A program made the translations under genes and the position numbers. Shown here one piece after another: positions 6,412 through 12,993 of a stretch of DNA of 12,993 bases (positions are counted from its first letter, which is position 1; each line of letters begins with the position of its first letter). Origin of the DNA: CALMJB01 sp963977945 (GTDB taxonomy: Bacteria; Actinomycetota; Actinomycetes; Nanopelagicales; Nanopelagicaceae); assembly GCA_963977945.1 (NCBI GenBank), contig CAXBQO010000025.1, forward strand, positions 1-12,993. Direction: 5' to 3'. The notes beneath the pieces were generated by a model that had not been told where the DNA came from, searched no databases, and saw only the letters and a program-made list of their open reading frames with translations.

Positions 6412-8139
6412 ATGAGCGAAGAGAAATTTTCCCGCCGAAGCCAGTATTGGTTTGGATTAAAAGATAAAGGCGGTTATATACATCGCGAAAGATTACGTAA
6501 TCAAGGTTTTCCTAATGAAGTTTTTGATGGTCGTCCGGTAATTGGAATCGCAAATACTTGGTCAGAATTAAATCCATGTAATGGTTCACTAGACACTGTT
6601 GCAGAAGCGGTAAAACGTGGCGTGTGGGAAGCCGGTGGATTTCCACTTGAGTTTCCGGCGATGTCACTTAGTGAATCGTTGCAACGTCCAACCACAATGC
6701 TTTATCGCAATATGTTGGCGATGGAGGTTGAAGAATTAATTCGCTCGCACCCAATCGACGGCGTTGTGCTTCTTGGTAATTGCGATAAAACCCCACCAGG
6801 TTTATTAATGGGTGCAGCCAGCGTTGATCTGCCAAGCATCATGATTACTGGCGGGCCGATGTTAAACGGTAAATATCGTGGCGAAGCAGTTGGATCTGGA
6901 ACTCTAGTTTGGCGTTACAGCGAAAAGGTGAGAACCGGCGAAATTAGTTTTGAAGAGTTTATGGCGATGGAATCTTGCAGCGCCAGATCACAAGGCAGTT
7001 GCATGACAATGGGAACCGCTTCAACGATGGCGTGTGTAACTGAAGCATTGGGTGTGCAGTTACCTGGCGTAGCCGCAATTCCGGCGGTTGATTCCCGCAA
7101 ATTTACAATGGCACATTTAACTGGCCGCCGAATTGTTCAGATGGTGAAAGAAGATCTCAAACTTTCTAAAGTTTTAAATCGAAAAGCATTTGAAAATGCA
7201 ATCAAGGTGCTTTCTGCTATTGGTGGTTCAACAAATGCGGTTGTGCATTTATTAGCAATCGCTGGCCGCGTTGGAGTAAATCTAAATCTCGATGATTTCG
7301 ACAAGTTGGGCAAAGAGGTGCCGGTAGTTGCCAACATGATGCCATCTGGAAAATATTTAATGGAAGAGTTTTTTGACGCTGGTGGTGTGCCAGCGGTTAT
7401 GCAAGAGATTTCAAATCTATTAAATATGGATCACATAACTGTTACCGGAAAAAGTGTGAAAGAAAATATTGCAGGGACTGAAAACTTTAATAAAGATGTA
7501 ATTACTCCAGCTACAAAACCATTTCAAAAAGCGGGATCGGGAATTGTGGTTTTGCGTGGCTCACTAGCTCCAGATGGAGCAATTATGAAAGTTGCGGCAG
7601 CATCGCCAAATCTTTTAACGCATAAAGGAAAAGCATTAGTTTTTGACACAATTGAGGAGTATTTAAAAGTCGCCGATGATCCAAATTTGCCCGTGACAAA
7701 AGATTCGGTGTTAGTTTTAAAAAATGCCGGGCCAAAGGGTTATCCAGGATTTCCCGAAGTTGGAAACCTGCCAATGCCAAAAAAGATGTTAGATCAAGGT
7801 GTTACCGATATGGTGCGAGTTTCAGATGCTCGCATGAGTGGCACCGCTTATGGCACCGTGGTGCTTCATACTTCACCTGAAGCTGCGGTAGGTGGACCGT
7901 TAGCGTTAGTTCAAAATGGTGATGAAATTGAATTAGATGTGCCAAATCGCAAAATTAATTTATTAGTTTCAAATGAAGAGTTAGCAAAACGAAAACAAAA
8001 TTGGAAAGCACCAGCTGCTAGAGCAGATCGCGGTTGGAGCAAGATTTACATCGACCATGTGCAACAAGCAAATTTAGGAGCAGATTTAGATTTTCTAGTC
8101 GGCGGCAGTGGCGATGGTATTCCGCGCCATTCACATTAA
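6412..8139 (+). CDS. IlvD/EDD-family sugar-acid dehydratase (L-arabonate/xylonate dehydratase type)
   Basis: Removes water from a sugar acid to give the 2-keto-3-deoxy acid. At 575 residues it has the length of the [2Fe-2S] sugar-acid branch rather than simply dihydroxyacid dehydratase. Three cluster-ligand candidates are visible: Cys56 in ELNPCNGSLD, Cys124 in LGNCDKTPPG and Cys197 in SQGSCMTMGTAST; Lys126 would be the carbamylated magnesium ligand. The catalytic serine segment RMSGTAYGTVVLH and the N-terminal RRSQYWFGLKDKGGYIHRERL also match that branch. Neighbouring FAH, SDR and aldehyde dehydrogenase genes fit a non-phosphorylating pentose or deoxyhexose route; the exact substrate (arabonate, xylonate, fuconate, rhamnonate) cannot be read from sequence. 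No Shine-Dalgarno is visible; TAATTT 6 nt before the ATG suggests a leaderless start. It converges with the enolase-like gene, 15 bp apart. Confidence 0.93.
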   Translation: MSEEKFSRRSQYWFGLKDKGGYIHRERLRNQGFPNEVFDGRPVIGIANTWSELNPCNGSLDTVAEAVKRGVWEAGGFPLEFPAMSLSESLQRPTTMLYRNMLAMEVEELIRSHPIDGVVLLGNCDKTPPGLLMGAASVDLPSIMITGGPMLNGKYRGEAVGSGTLVWRYSEKVRTGEISFEEFMAMESCSARSQGSCMTMGTASTMACVTEALGVQLPGVAAIPAVDSRKFTMAHLTGRRIVQMVKEDLKLSKVLNRKAFENAIKVLSAIGGSTNAVVHLLAIAGRVGVNLNLDDFDKLGKEVPVVANMMPSGKYLMEEFFDAGGVPAVMQEISNLLNMDHITVTGKSVKENIAGTENFNKDVITPATKPFQKAGSGIVVLRGSLAPDGAIMKVAAASPNLLTHKGKALVFDTIEEYLKVADDPNLPVTKDSVLVLKNAGPKGYPGFPEVGNLPMPKKMLDQGVTDMVRVSDARMSGTAYGTVVLHTSPEAAVGGPLALVQNGDEIELDVPNRKINLLVSNEELAKRKQNWKAPAARADRGWSKIYIDHVQQANLGADLDFLVGGSGDGIPRHSH

Positions 8140-8154
8140 TTAAACATTGAAAAA

Positions 8155-9450
8155 TTAAATATCCTGAAACGGATTGGCAAATCGCGTTTTTTCAATCGCG
8201 CACAATTGAAGTAATCGATTCCATTTGGAATTTCGTTCGGCGCCGTGGGTAGATCCAACTTTTATTTGTTCAGCCTGCCATCCAACCGCTAAATCTGCTA
8301 ACCAAGAATCTTCAGTTTCACCAGATCTAGCCGAGACAATCGTGGCAAACCCGTTTGCTTTTGCAGAATCAAGTACTGATTTAGTACTAGAAATTAAGCC
8401 ATTTTGGTTTACCTTTATCAAAATCGAATTTGCACTATTTTCAGTCAAGCCTTTGTTTAATCGCTTTTGATTGGTTGTGAATAAGTCATCCCCGATAATT
8501 TGTAATTTTTTCTCATACTTTGCGGTAAATATTTGCCAAGCATTCCAATCATCTTCAGCAAATGGATCTTCAATAGAAATAATCGGTAAGTTAGTAACTA
8601 ATTTTCCTAAATATTCGACAAATTCGATGCTGGTGAAACTCTTTTTCTCATTTTTTAATTCATATGTGCCGCTGCCACTAGTTGTGGCAGAAAAGAACTG
8701 AGTCGCGGCAACATCTAATGCCAAACTAATATCTTTTCCAGCGGTTAATCCCACTTGTTCTATCGCTTTAATTAGAAATTCACACGCGCTGGCAATATTT
8801 TCAAATGCGATCGCAATGCCACCTTCATCTGCCACCAAATTGGTGGTGTAACCAGCTTTCTTTCCAAGCTCTGCAGCCATCTCCCGAACCGCGCTGATCC
8901 AACTTATAGCTTCTGGAAAATTTTTAGCTCCGTTTGGAATTATCAGCACATCTTGAATGTCCATACATCTATTTGCGTGAGCACCACCAGACAAAATGTT
9001 CACCATCGGCATTGGGATAACTAATTCATTATCTGGTGAGAAAAATCTGGCTACAGATTTTTTACTTGCGTGTGCGCTTGCCAAAGTGGCACAAAGTGAG
9101 ATTGCTAGCGCAGCATTTGCGCCAAATTTAGAAAAATTATCTGTGCCATCAAATTTTTGAATCATTTCATCTATCTGGGCCAAAGTTAAATCTTTATTTA
9201 CCAGCTGAGTACTGATTGAATTTATATTCGCTAATGCTGAATTAACAGATTTTCCAGAATAAAATTTATTAGATTGCGAAGTTTGGTTATCCCGTAATTC
9301 AATTGCTTCATGTTTACCAGTTGAGGCGCCACTTGGTACGCAGGCGGTGTGGGTTGAGCCGTCATTCAGTTCGATAGTTAACGCCACAGTTGGTCGGCCC
9401 CGAGAATCTAAAACTTGAAAAGGGGTGAAGCGTTTTATATTAATTGTCAT
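8155..9450 (-). CDS. Enolase-like protein lacking the conserved active-site His
   Basis: Clearly homologous to enolase over its full 431 residues: VPSGASTG (38-45), GGAHA with His158, DEGG with Glu209, LALDVAAT with Asp246, IEDPF with Glu294, GDDLFTTN with Asp321, IKVNQNG with Lys346 and IKVGS with Lys397. These keep both metal ligands and the catalytic lysines. Two invariant positions differ: the SHRSGETED motif is SARSGETED (Ala374 for yeast His373), and Asp167 stands for yeast Glu168, the acid-catalysis partner. The KTGAPARSER motif is also changed to KVGSTHGAER. This argues for a paralogue acting on another phosphorylated 2-hydroxy acid, not the housekeeping enolase; a slow enolase or non-catalytic role remains possible. 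It is the last gene of the U32-SDR-kinase-enolase unit, 47 nt after the kinase gene, with a weak GAGTGA before the ATG. Confidence 0.88.
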   Translation of the reverse strand: MTINIKRFTPFQVLDSRGRPTVALTIELNDGSTHTACVPSGASTGKHEAIELRDNQTSQSNKFYSGKSVNSALANINSISTQLVNKDLTLAQIDEMIQKFDGTDNFSKFGANAALAISLCATLASAHASKKSVARFFSPDNELVIPMPMVNILSGGAHANRCMDIQDVLIIPNGAKNFPEAISWISAVREMAAELGKKAGYTTNLVADEGGIAIAFENIASACEFLIKAIEQVGLTAGKDISLALDVAATQFFSATTSGSGTYELKNEKKSFTSIEFVEYLGKLVTNLPIISIEDPFAEDDWNAWQIFTAKYEKKLQIIGDDLFTTNQKRLNKGLTENSANSILIKVNQNGLISSTKSVLDSAKANGFATIVSARSGETEDSWLADLAVGWQAEQIKVGSTHGAERNSKWNRLLQLCAIEKTRFANPFQDI

Positions 9451-9497
9451 TTATTTTCACTCTATTGTCACTGTTTTATCTCGGTGCTATCTCTGCT

Positions 9498-10496
9498 TTA
9501 TCGTTGGAATAACTCTAACGGGTGCATTACCTCTTTGGAATTTAAAGCAGATTTTGTAAGTTCCACGATATTTTTTTGTTGTGTTAAATCTAGGTAATTC
9601 ACCGGTGATTTACCCTCAACCCGAGCCAGTGCGATCAAGGCAACATGCCATGCCAATTTTTTCATCTCAGTTGCTGTTTTTGGTAGCAAATTCTCAATGG
9701 AATAAGCGGATAAGAAATTATCAGCACAGGCTTTAATTAATTTTGCCGCAACCTTATCTGGCGCGTGAATGTGCTTACATAATAAATGCGCCAGCACAAA
9801 AGCTAAATCAAATACTGGATTTCCAATATGTGTAACTTCAAAATCTAAAACATATATCTGATTTGTAGGTGTGACCATAAAGTTTTTTGGAGAAAAATCA
9901 CCATGCACAATTGATGTCTTGTTTGTTTGCAGGTCTGAAATTAAATCATTAATTTGTCCTAATAATGAGTTATTTTTTGCGGCGACAAAGCGATAGAACG
10001 GGTCGATTCGCAATTGTTCAAATAATTCATCTTCGGCAAACAATTCTAAATTTCTTAAATTAGCTCGGCCATAGTCGTGCCAAATTCGTAATGTTTTTCC
10101 TAATTGAGTAGCGATATCTGGATTTATCACCCCTGCTAATAAATCAGTTTTCCAAACTGTGCTACCAATAGTCACTCGCTCTAGCACCAAAATAAATCTT
10201 TCCTCATCGAGAAAAACTAAATTAGGAACTTGCGCAGGAGTGATCGAGTGAAATAACTGCAATGCTTTAGCTTCAGTTATTGCTCGGCGTTGGTCTGCCT
10301 GCCATTTTTCAGCAACCTTTAACTCGGCTAACGCTTGTTTGAGAACTAATTTTTGGGTATTTGTGGTTACTGCAAGAACTACATTTGATACGCCACCGGT
10401 CAAAACTTCAACAAGTGGATTTTCATTTTCTTTGATTACTTTTTTTTCAATTAGATATGGAATAACCGTATGTTCATCTAGTAATTGAACGCTCAA
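9498..10496 (-). CDS. Aminoglycoside phosphotransferase-fold small-molecule kinase
   Basis: A 332-residue kinase of the APH/choline kinase superfamily. Visible elements are the glycine-rich loop LTGGVSNVVL (32-41), the ATP-binding Lys53 in LVLKQALAEL, Glu75 in the ITEAKAL helix, the Brenner motif HGDFSPKNF (198-206, catalytic Asp200 and Asn205) and the metal-binding DFE (218-220) followed by GNPVFDLAF. ARVEGKSPVNYL near the C-terminus recurs in a subgroup I cannot assign to a substrate. Its operon partners are an enolase-like protein, an SDR and a U32-like protein, so I infer phosphorylation of a sugar or hydroxy acid that feeds the enolase-like enzyme; antibiotic resistance is unlikely in this context. 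The start is TTG, chosen because GGTGA lies 4 nt upstream and no other early start is in frame. The gene follows the SDR by 24 nt. Confidence 0.88.
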   Translation of the reverse strand: MSVQLLDEHTVIPYLIEKKVIKENENPLVEVLTGGVSNVVLAVTTNTQKLVLKQALAELKVAEKWQADQRRAITEAKALQLFHSITPAQVPNLVFLDEERFILVLERVTIGSTVWKTDLLAGVINPDIATQLGKTLRIWHDYGRANLRNLELFAEDELFEQLRIDPFYRFVAAKNNSLLGQINDLISDLQTNKTSIVHGDFSPKNFMVTPTNQIYVLDFEVTHIGNPVFDLAFVLAHLLCKHIHAPDKVAAKLIKACADNFLSAYSIENLLPKTATEMKKLAWHVALIALARVEGKSPVNYLDLTQQKNIVELTKSALNSKEVMHPLELFQR

Positions 10497-10500
10497 TGAA

Positions 10501-10505
10501 TCACC
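10501..10505 (-). promoter_or_regulatory. Ribosome binding site deciding the kinase TTG start
   Basis: GGTGA on the minus strand lies 4 nt before the TTG at 10496 and inside the short gap after the SDR stop; it is the main evidence for a non-ATG start. Confidence 0.5.
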
Positions 10506-10520
10506 GCGAATTTTTTAGAT

Positions 10521-11219
10521 TTAAAGCACGCGTGAGATTGAGAAACCGTAATCAACCAAAACGCTTTGACCAGAAATTGCAGTATTTTCTTCGCAAGCTA
10601 GTAAATATATGGAATTTGCGACATCGGTTGGTTGAACAAGCACATTGCCAGGAGTTTGATTTTGGATGCTATTTATTTGTGTTTCAGTTAGTAAGCCACG
10701 TGCCATTGGAGTTTCGACTACTCCAGGCAAAATTCCATTTACCAAAATTCCTTTTGCTTTTCCTAAGTCGACTGCTAAAGATCTAACCAAACCACCGACT
10801 GCTGCCTTTGTGACCGTATAAGACATTTTTTCTTGCCTAGTCAAAACTTCCCAAAATGAGGAGATGATTACAACTTTGCCACGTTCCTTTATTAAATTAA
10901 ATTTCAAAAGTGAGCGAATATTTTGCAAAATAAAAGCCACATTTATATCAAATAATTCCTGTAATTTCTCATCTTGATAATTTATTCCAGAGTCATTTGT
11001 ATTAAGACCTTGAGCAAAAATAACTGCGTCAAATTCAATACCTTGAAGTTGTTTTGGTAAATCTTTTTCAGATTTTGCTTTTATGGGCAAAATAAAATGA
11101 TTTGAATCAGAAATAGGTTTGCGTACGGCATAAGTAATTTCATAATTTTTAGATTGAAACTTTTCCGAAATTGCTTTGCCCAGCGCGCCAGTGCTACCAA
11201 ATATTAAAACTCGTGCCAT
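10521..11219 (-). CDS. Short-chain dehydrogenase/reductase (divergent cofactor motif)
   Basis: A 232-residue SDR with a Rossmann fold. The nucleotide-binding glycine motif is FGSTGALGKAI (7-17), and Ala69-Gln70-Gly71 stands where most SDRs have Asn-Ala-Gly. Asn93, Ser120/121, Tyr134 and Lys138 (MSYTVTKAA) complete the catalytic set. Arg33 at the end of the second strand suggests NADP(H). GILPGVVETPMA and the closing VDYGFS replace the usual Pro-Gly and Asp-Gly-Gly patterns only slightly. It lies 6 nt after the U32-like gene without a Shine-Dalgarno, so translation probably depends on coupling, and 24 nt before the kinase. Its substrate is unknown; in this operon a hydroxy or keto sugar derivative is the natural guess. 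Other SDR roles such as polyol oxidation cannot be excluded. Confidence 0.87.
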   Translation of the reverse strand: MARVLIFGSTGALGKAISEKFQSKNYEITYAVRKPISDSNHFILPIKAKSEKDLPKQLQGIEFDAVIFAQGLNTNDSGINYQDEKLQELFDINVAFILQNIRSLLKFNLIKERGKVVIISSFWEVLTRQEKMSYTVTKAAVGGLVRSLAVDLGKAKGILVNGILPGVVETPMARGLLTETQINSIQNQTPGNVLVQPTDVANSIYLLACEENTAISGQSVLVDYGFSISRVL

Positions 11220-11225
11220 GAAAAG

Positions 11226-12149
11226 TTAGTTCTTTAATCCGTATCGATCAAGAATTCCTTTAGCTAACGCAGCACGACGAACTCTTTCTCTAGCGGTAGA
11301 TTCAACTAATCCTTGAATATGTGCGCCTGACGGGTACAAACCAGGGGAGTTTCGCACTGTGAACTTTAAATAAACCGGCGCCGCAACTCGAACCAAATCT
11401 GGAACTTCGTAATGTCTAACTGCGCCACCAAAATCATCTGGCGCTTCGCAGTAAACATCAAGTGGAACATCTACTTGCGATCTGATCGCAGCAATCTGTT
11501 GTAGCGATAAATCGGTGGAAAGATTTAAAGTCGATGCTCCCAGTTCAGCAAAAAGTTGAGCGGTGGCGGCGTTGTTACAAGTAAGTGCCACAGATGTTTT
11601 TAAAATGAAATCTTTTGGAAGATCACCTTTGCTTCGAGCCTGTCCTAAAACTTTAAGTAAACCAACATCTCCTACCAACACCGAACGTAATCCAAGTTCG
11701 GCGGCGTGAATTACATCTTCTAATGCGTAGCGAAGTTGATCTGTTCCCCGCAATGATGGGTTGGCAACAACTCCAGCGGTAGCACTTACTTGTTTACCAA
11801 TGTCCCACGAAGCTCTAGGACCAACAAATAAGCACACTTCAATCTTATTTTTTTTGCCCATTGCAACCATTTGTTTAATTTCATCATCGGTCTGTAAAAA
11901 TATTCCTGATCCTTGCGAAATTCGATGGACAATTAATTTTCGTTTTTTAGCTTCATCCAAAACTACGTTAAATGCTGCTGGACCTTCAACCGATGGAATC
12001 TCAAATTTCCAGCGCGCCCCATCTTTAAATCGTTTTTTTGATTCCGGTAATCCATCTGCATCTTGAAATTGAATATTGAGTCTATTTAATATCGATATTG
12101 CCCGTTTCATTGGGCCTTTAGGATCGCGCGAACTTAACCAACTTGCCAT
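11226..12149 (-). CDS. U32 peptidase-family-like TIM-barrel protein
   Basis: A 307-residue protein resembling the U32 (PrtC/YhbU) family: AAELGLRSVLVGDVGLLKVL (149-168), LKTSVALTCNNAATAQLFAELGA (183-205) and STDLSLQQIAAI (211-222) follow the family's barrel-strand pattern, where an ordinary member has 'N..t..f..elG...v.L.rElsl.ei'. The C-terminal part (DVYCEAPDDFGGAVRHYE, then APVYLKFTVRNSPGLYPSGAHI) differs from the usual U32 cysteine-rich region: only three Cys (106, 191, 234) occur, too few for the iron-sulfur site of the RNA- and ubiquinone-hydroxylase members. Proteolysis is therefore doubtful; as first gene of a metabolic operon it may be an enzyme or scaffold for the same compound. No Shine-Dalgarno; TAACCT lies 6 nt before the ATG. 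It diverges from the right-hand SDR over 71 bp. Confidence 0.82.
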   Translation of the reverse strand: MASWLSSRDPKGPMKRAISILNRLNIQFQDADGLPESKKRFKDGARWKFEIPSVEGPAAFNVVLDEAKKRKLIVHRISQGSGIFLQTDDEIKQMVAMGKKNKIEVCLFVGPRASWDIGKQVSATAGVVANPSLRGTDQLRYALEDVIHAAELGLRSVLVGDVGLLKVLGQARSKGDLPKDFILKTSVALTCNNAATAQLFAELGASTLNLSTDLSLQQIAAIRSQVDVPLDVYCEAPDDFGGAVRHYEVPDLVRVAAPVYLKFTVRNSPGLYPSGAHIQGLVESTARERVRRAALAKGILDRYGLKN

Positions 12150-12155
12150 GGTGAA

Positions 12156-12161
12156 AGGTTA
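12156..12161 (-). promoter_or_regulatory. Candidate -10 element for a leaderless U32-SDR-kinase-enolase operon
   Basis: On the minus strand TAACCT fits TANNNT and ends 6 nt before the ATG at 12149. No Shine-Dalgarno is visible. It would drive the four-gene operon. Confidence 0.45.
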
Positions 12162-12206
12162 CTAGAGATTTTTTCATTAATTTTTTCGAAAATTGCTGGC
12201 TTAACG

Positions 12207-12212
12207 TAAAGT
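12207..12212 (+). promoter_or_regulatory. Candidate -10 element for the right-hand SDR gene
   Basis: TAAAGT fits TANNNT and ends 8 nt before the ATG at 12221. AGGTGA (12213-12218) between them could act as a Shine-Dalgarno if transcription instead starts further upstream, so leaderless initiation is less certain here. Confidence 0.35.
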
Positions 12213-12220
12213 AGGTGATT

Positions 12221-12993
12221 ATGAATAATTCCGCATACGAGCAAAGTAGTTTTGCTGGTCAAATTGTGATTGTGACCGGTGCTGCAAGTGGAATTGGTCG
12301 AGCGAGCGCAGAGCTGATTGCAAAACGTGGCGCAAATGTAATTTGTTTAGATTTAAATCAAGTTGGATTGCAAGAAGTAGTCTCAAAGATTAAATCTAAC
12401 GCCGGTAAAGCAACTGCAAAAGTTTTAGACATTTCAAATCAGGAACAAGTTTTTAAAATCATTGCGGAAATTAAAAAAGAAAATGGCCAGATCGATGCAT
12501 TAATTAACTGCGCTGGATTAGCTGGTCCAACTACAGATTTTGTTGAGGATATTAAGTGGCCAGATTACGAAAAGGTTCTCTCTATAAATTTGTTTGGTGC
12601 AATTTGGTTAACCCAAGCGGTATTGCCAACAATGAAAGCTCAAAAATATGGGCGAATAGTTCAAGTTACATCTATCGCTGGTAAAGAGGGAAACCCAAAG
12701 ATGGCTCCTTACAACACTTCAAAATCTGGCTTGATTGGATTTGTTAAGGGAGTCGCAAAAGAGAATGCACAAAATGGCATCACAGTAAACGCATTGGCAC
12801 CAGCGGTGATTGCCACACCTATAAATGAAAATACATCAGAAGAAATGTTGAAATATATGATTTCGCGAATTCCAATGGGAAGACTGGGCGAGCCAAATGA
12901 GGTGGCAGAAATTATTGCCTTTATGGCATCTAAGGCTTGTTCATTTACGACTGGATTTACTTTTGATATCTCTGGTGGTCGCGCTACTTACTA
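12221..12993 (+). CDS. Classical SDR family NAD-dependent dehydrogenase (stop codon cut by window edge)
   Basis: The frame runs 257 codons and ends with TA, the first two bases of what is almost surely the stop, so the protein is essentially complete. It shows TGAASGIG (19-26), Asp44 after the second strand (favouring NAD), NCAG (96-99), Asn123, Ser151, Tyr164 and Lys168 (YNTSKSG), the PG-loop variant ALAPAVIATPI and the closing GFTFDISGGRATY, an ordinary SDR end. GKEGNPKMAPYNTSKSG resembles SDRs of sugar and sugar-acid oxidation, such as 2-keto-3-deoxy-fuconate or -rhamnonate dehydrogenases, and FabG-like reductases. With the IlvD-type dehydratase and FAH enzyme nearby, oxidation of a 2-keto-3-deoxy acid or of the starting sugar is the best inference. 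It diverges from the U32-led operon, so both may answer to one regulator, none of which is in the window. Confidence 0.92.
   Translation, partial: MNNSAYEQSSFAGQIVIVTGAASGIGRASAELIAKRGANVICLDLNQVGLQEVVSKIKSNAGKATAKVLDISNQEQVFKIIAEIKKENGQIDALINCAGLAGPTTDFVEDIKWPDYEKVLSINLFGAIWLTQAVLPTMKAQKYGRIVQVTSIAGKEGNPKMAPYNTSKSGLIGFVKGVAKENAQNGITVNALAPAVIATPINENTSEEMLKYMISRIPMGRLGEPNEVAEIIAFMASKACSFTTGFTFDISGGRATY

Noticed and set aside
8155..9450. Calling the enolase homologue the housekeeping eno
   Set aside because: Loss of the conserved His and the Glu-to-Asp change, plus a catabolic operon setting, make a paralogue more likely, so no eno symbol was given.
9443..9470. ATTGTCA direct repeat before the enolase-like gene
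   Set aside because: Two 7-bp copies, 21 bp apart and one overlapping the start codon, are too short to call a regulatory repeat.
9498..10496. Aminoglycoside resistance gene
   Set aside because: The APH fold is shared by many metabolic kinases, and the operon with enolase-like and SDR genes suits metabolism better.
12183..12192. TTTTCGAAAA palindrome as a defined operator
   Set aside because: A 10-bp AT-rich palindrome is expected by chance in DNA of this composition; kept only as part of a low-interest shared motif.
1..12993. CRISPR arrays, insertion sequences, integrase or attachment sites, tRNA/rRNA genes
   Set aside because: No repeated spacer structure, transposase or integrase motifs, terminal repeats or RNA-gene sequence was seen.

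Overview
The window looks like part of a streamlined, AT-rich actinobacterial chromosome. The best guess is a freshwater planktonic lineage such as Nanopelagicales/acI. Four things point this way: a class II fructose bisphosphatase beside murA and a PduO-type cobalamin adenosyltransferase; a MurA with Asp in place of the catalytic Cys; a short CPGCDQ/HWHK-type zinc protein that I know from actinobacteria; and about 40% GC with genes packed almost edge to edge. The lineage is an inference from gene content and composition. No RNA gene, mobile element, CRISPR array or stretch over 300 bp without a gene was seen.

Region 1 (1-3935) is a conserved housekeeping block. On the minus strand, murA overlaps the start of glpX, which runs off the left edge and is much richer in GC than everything else. 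A cobalamin adenosyltransferase gene diverges from murA. It meets tail to tail with a two-gene minus-strand unit encoding a secreted Ser/Thr/Pro-rich protein and a small membrane-anchored protein. A small zinc-binding protein gene diverges from that unit.

Region 2 (3962-8139) holds three sugar-acid catabolism genes: an aldehyde dehydrogenase of the 2-oxoglutarate-semialdehyde type (+), a fumarylacetoacetate hydrolase family enzyme (-) and an IlvD/EDD-family sugar-acid dehydratase (+). The first two overlap at their 3' ends. The last two diverge from a 79-bp promoter region.

Region 3 (8155-12993) is a minus-strand operon: U32-like protein, then an SDR, then an APH-fold kinase, then an enolase-like protein. 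A classical SDR diverges from it at the right edge, cut inside its stop codon. With region 2 this forms a plausible route: a sugar or sugar acid is oxidised by an SDR, dehydrated by the IlvD-type enzyme to a 2-keto-3-deoxy acid, oxidised by an SDR to a 2,4-diketo acid, cleaved by the FAH enzyme to pyruvate plus a small acid or aldehyde, and finished by the aldehyde dehydrogenase. The kinase/enolase-like/U32 branch does not fit any pathway I know. It is the best candidate here for an undescribed system, because the enolase homologue lacks the conserved active-site His and carries Asp for a catalytic Glu.

The catabolic genes mostly lack Shine-Dalgarno sites and instead carry a TANNNT hexamer exactly 6 nt before the ATG, which suggests leaderless mRNAs. 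The housekeeping genes mostly have Shine-Dalgarno sites.
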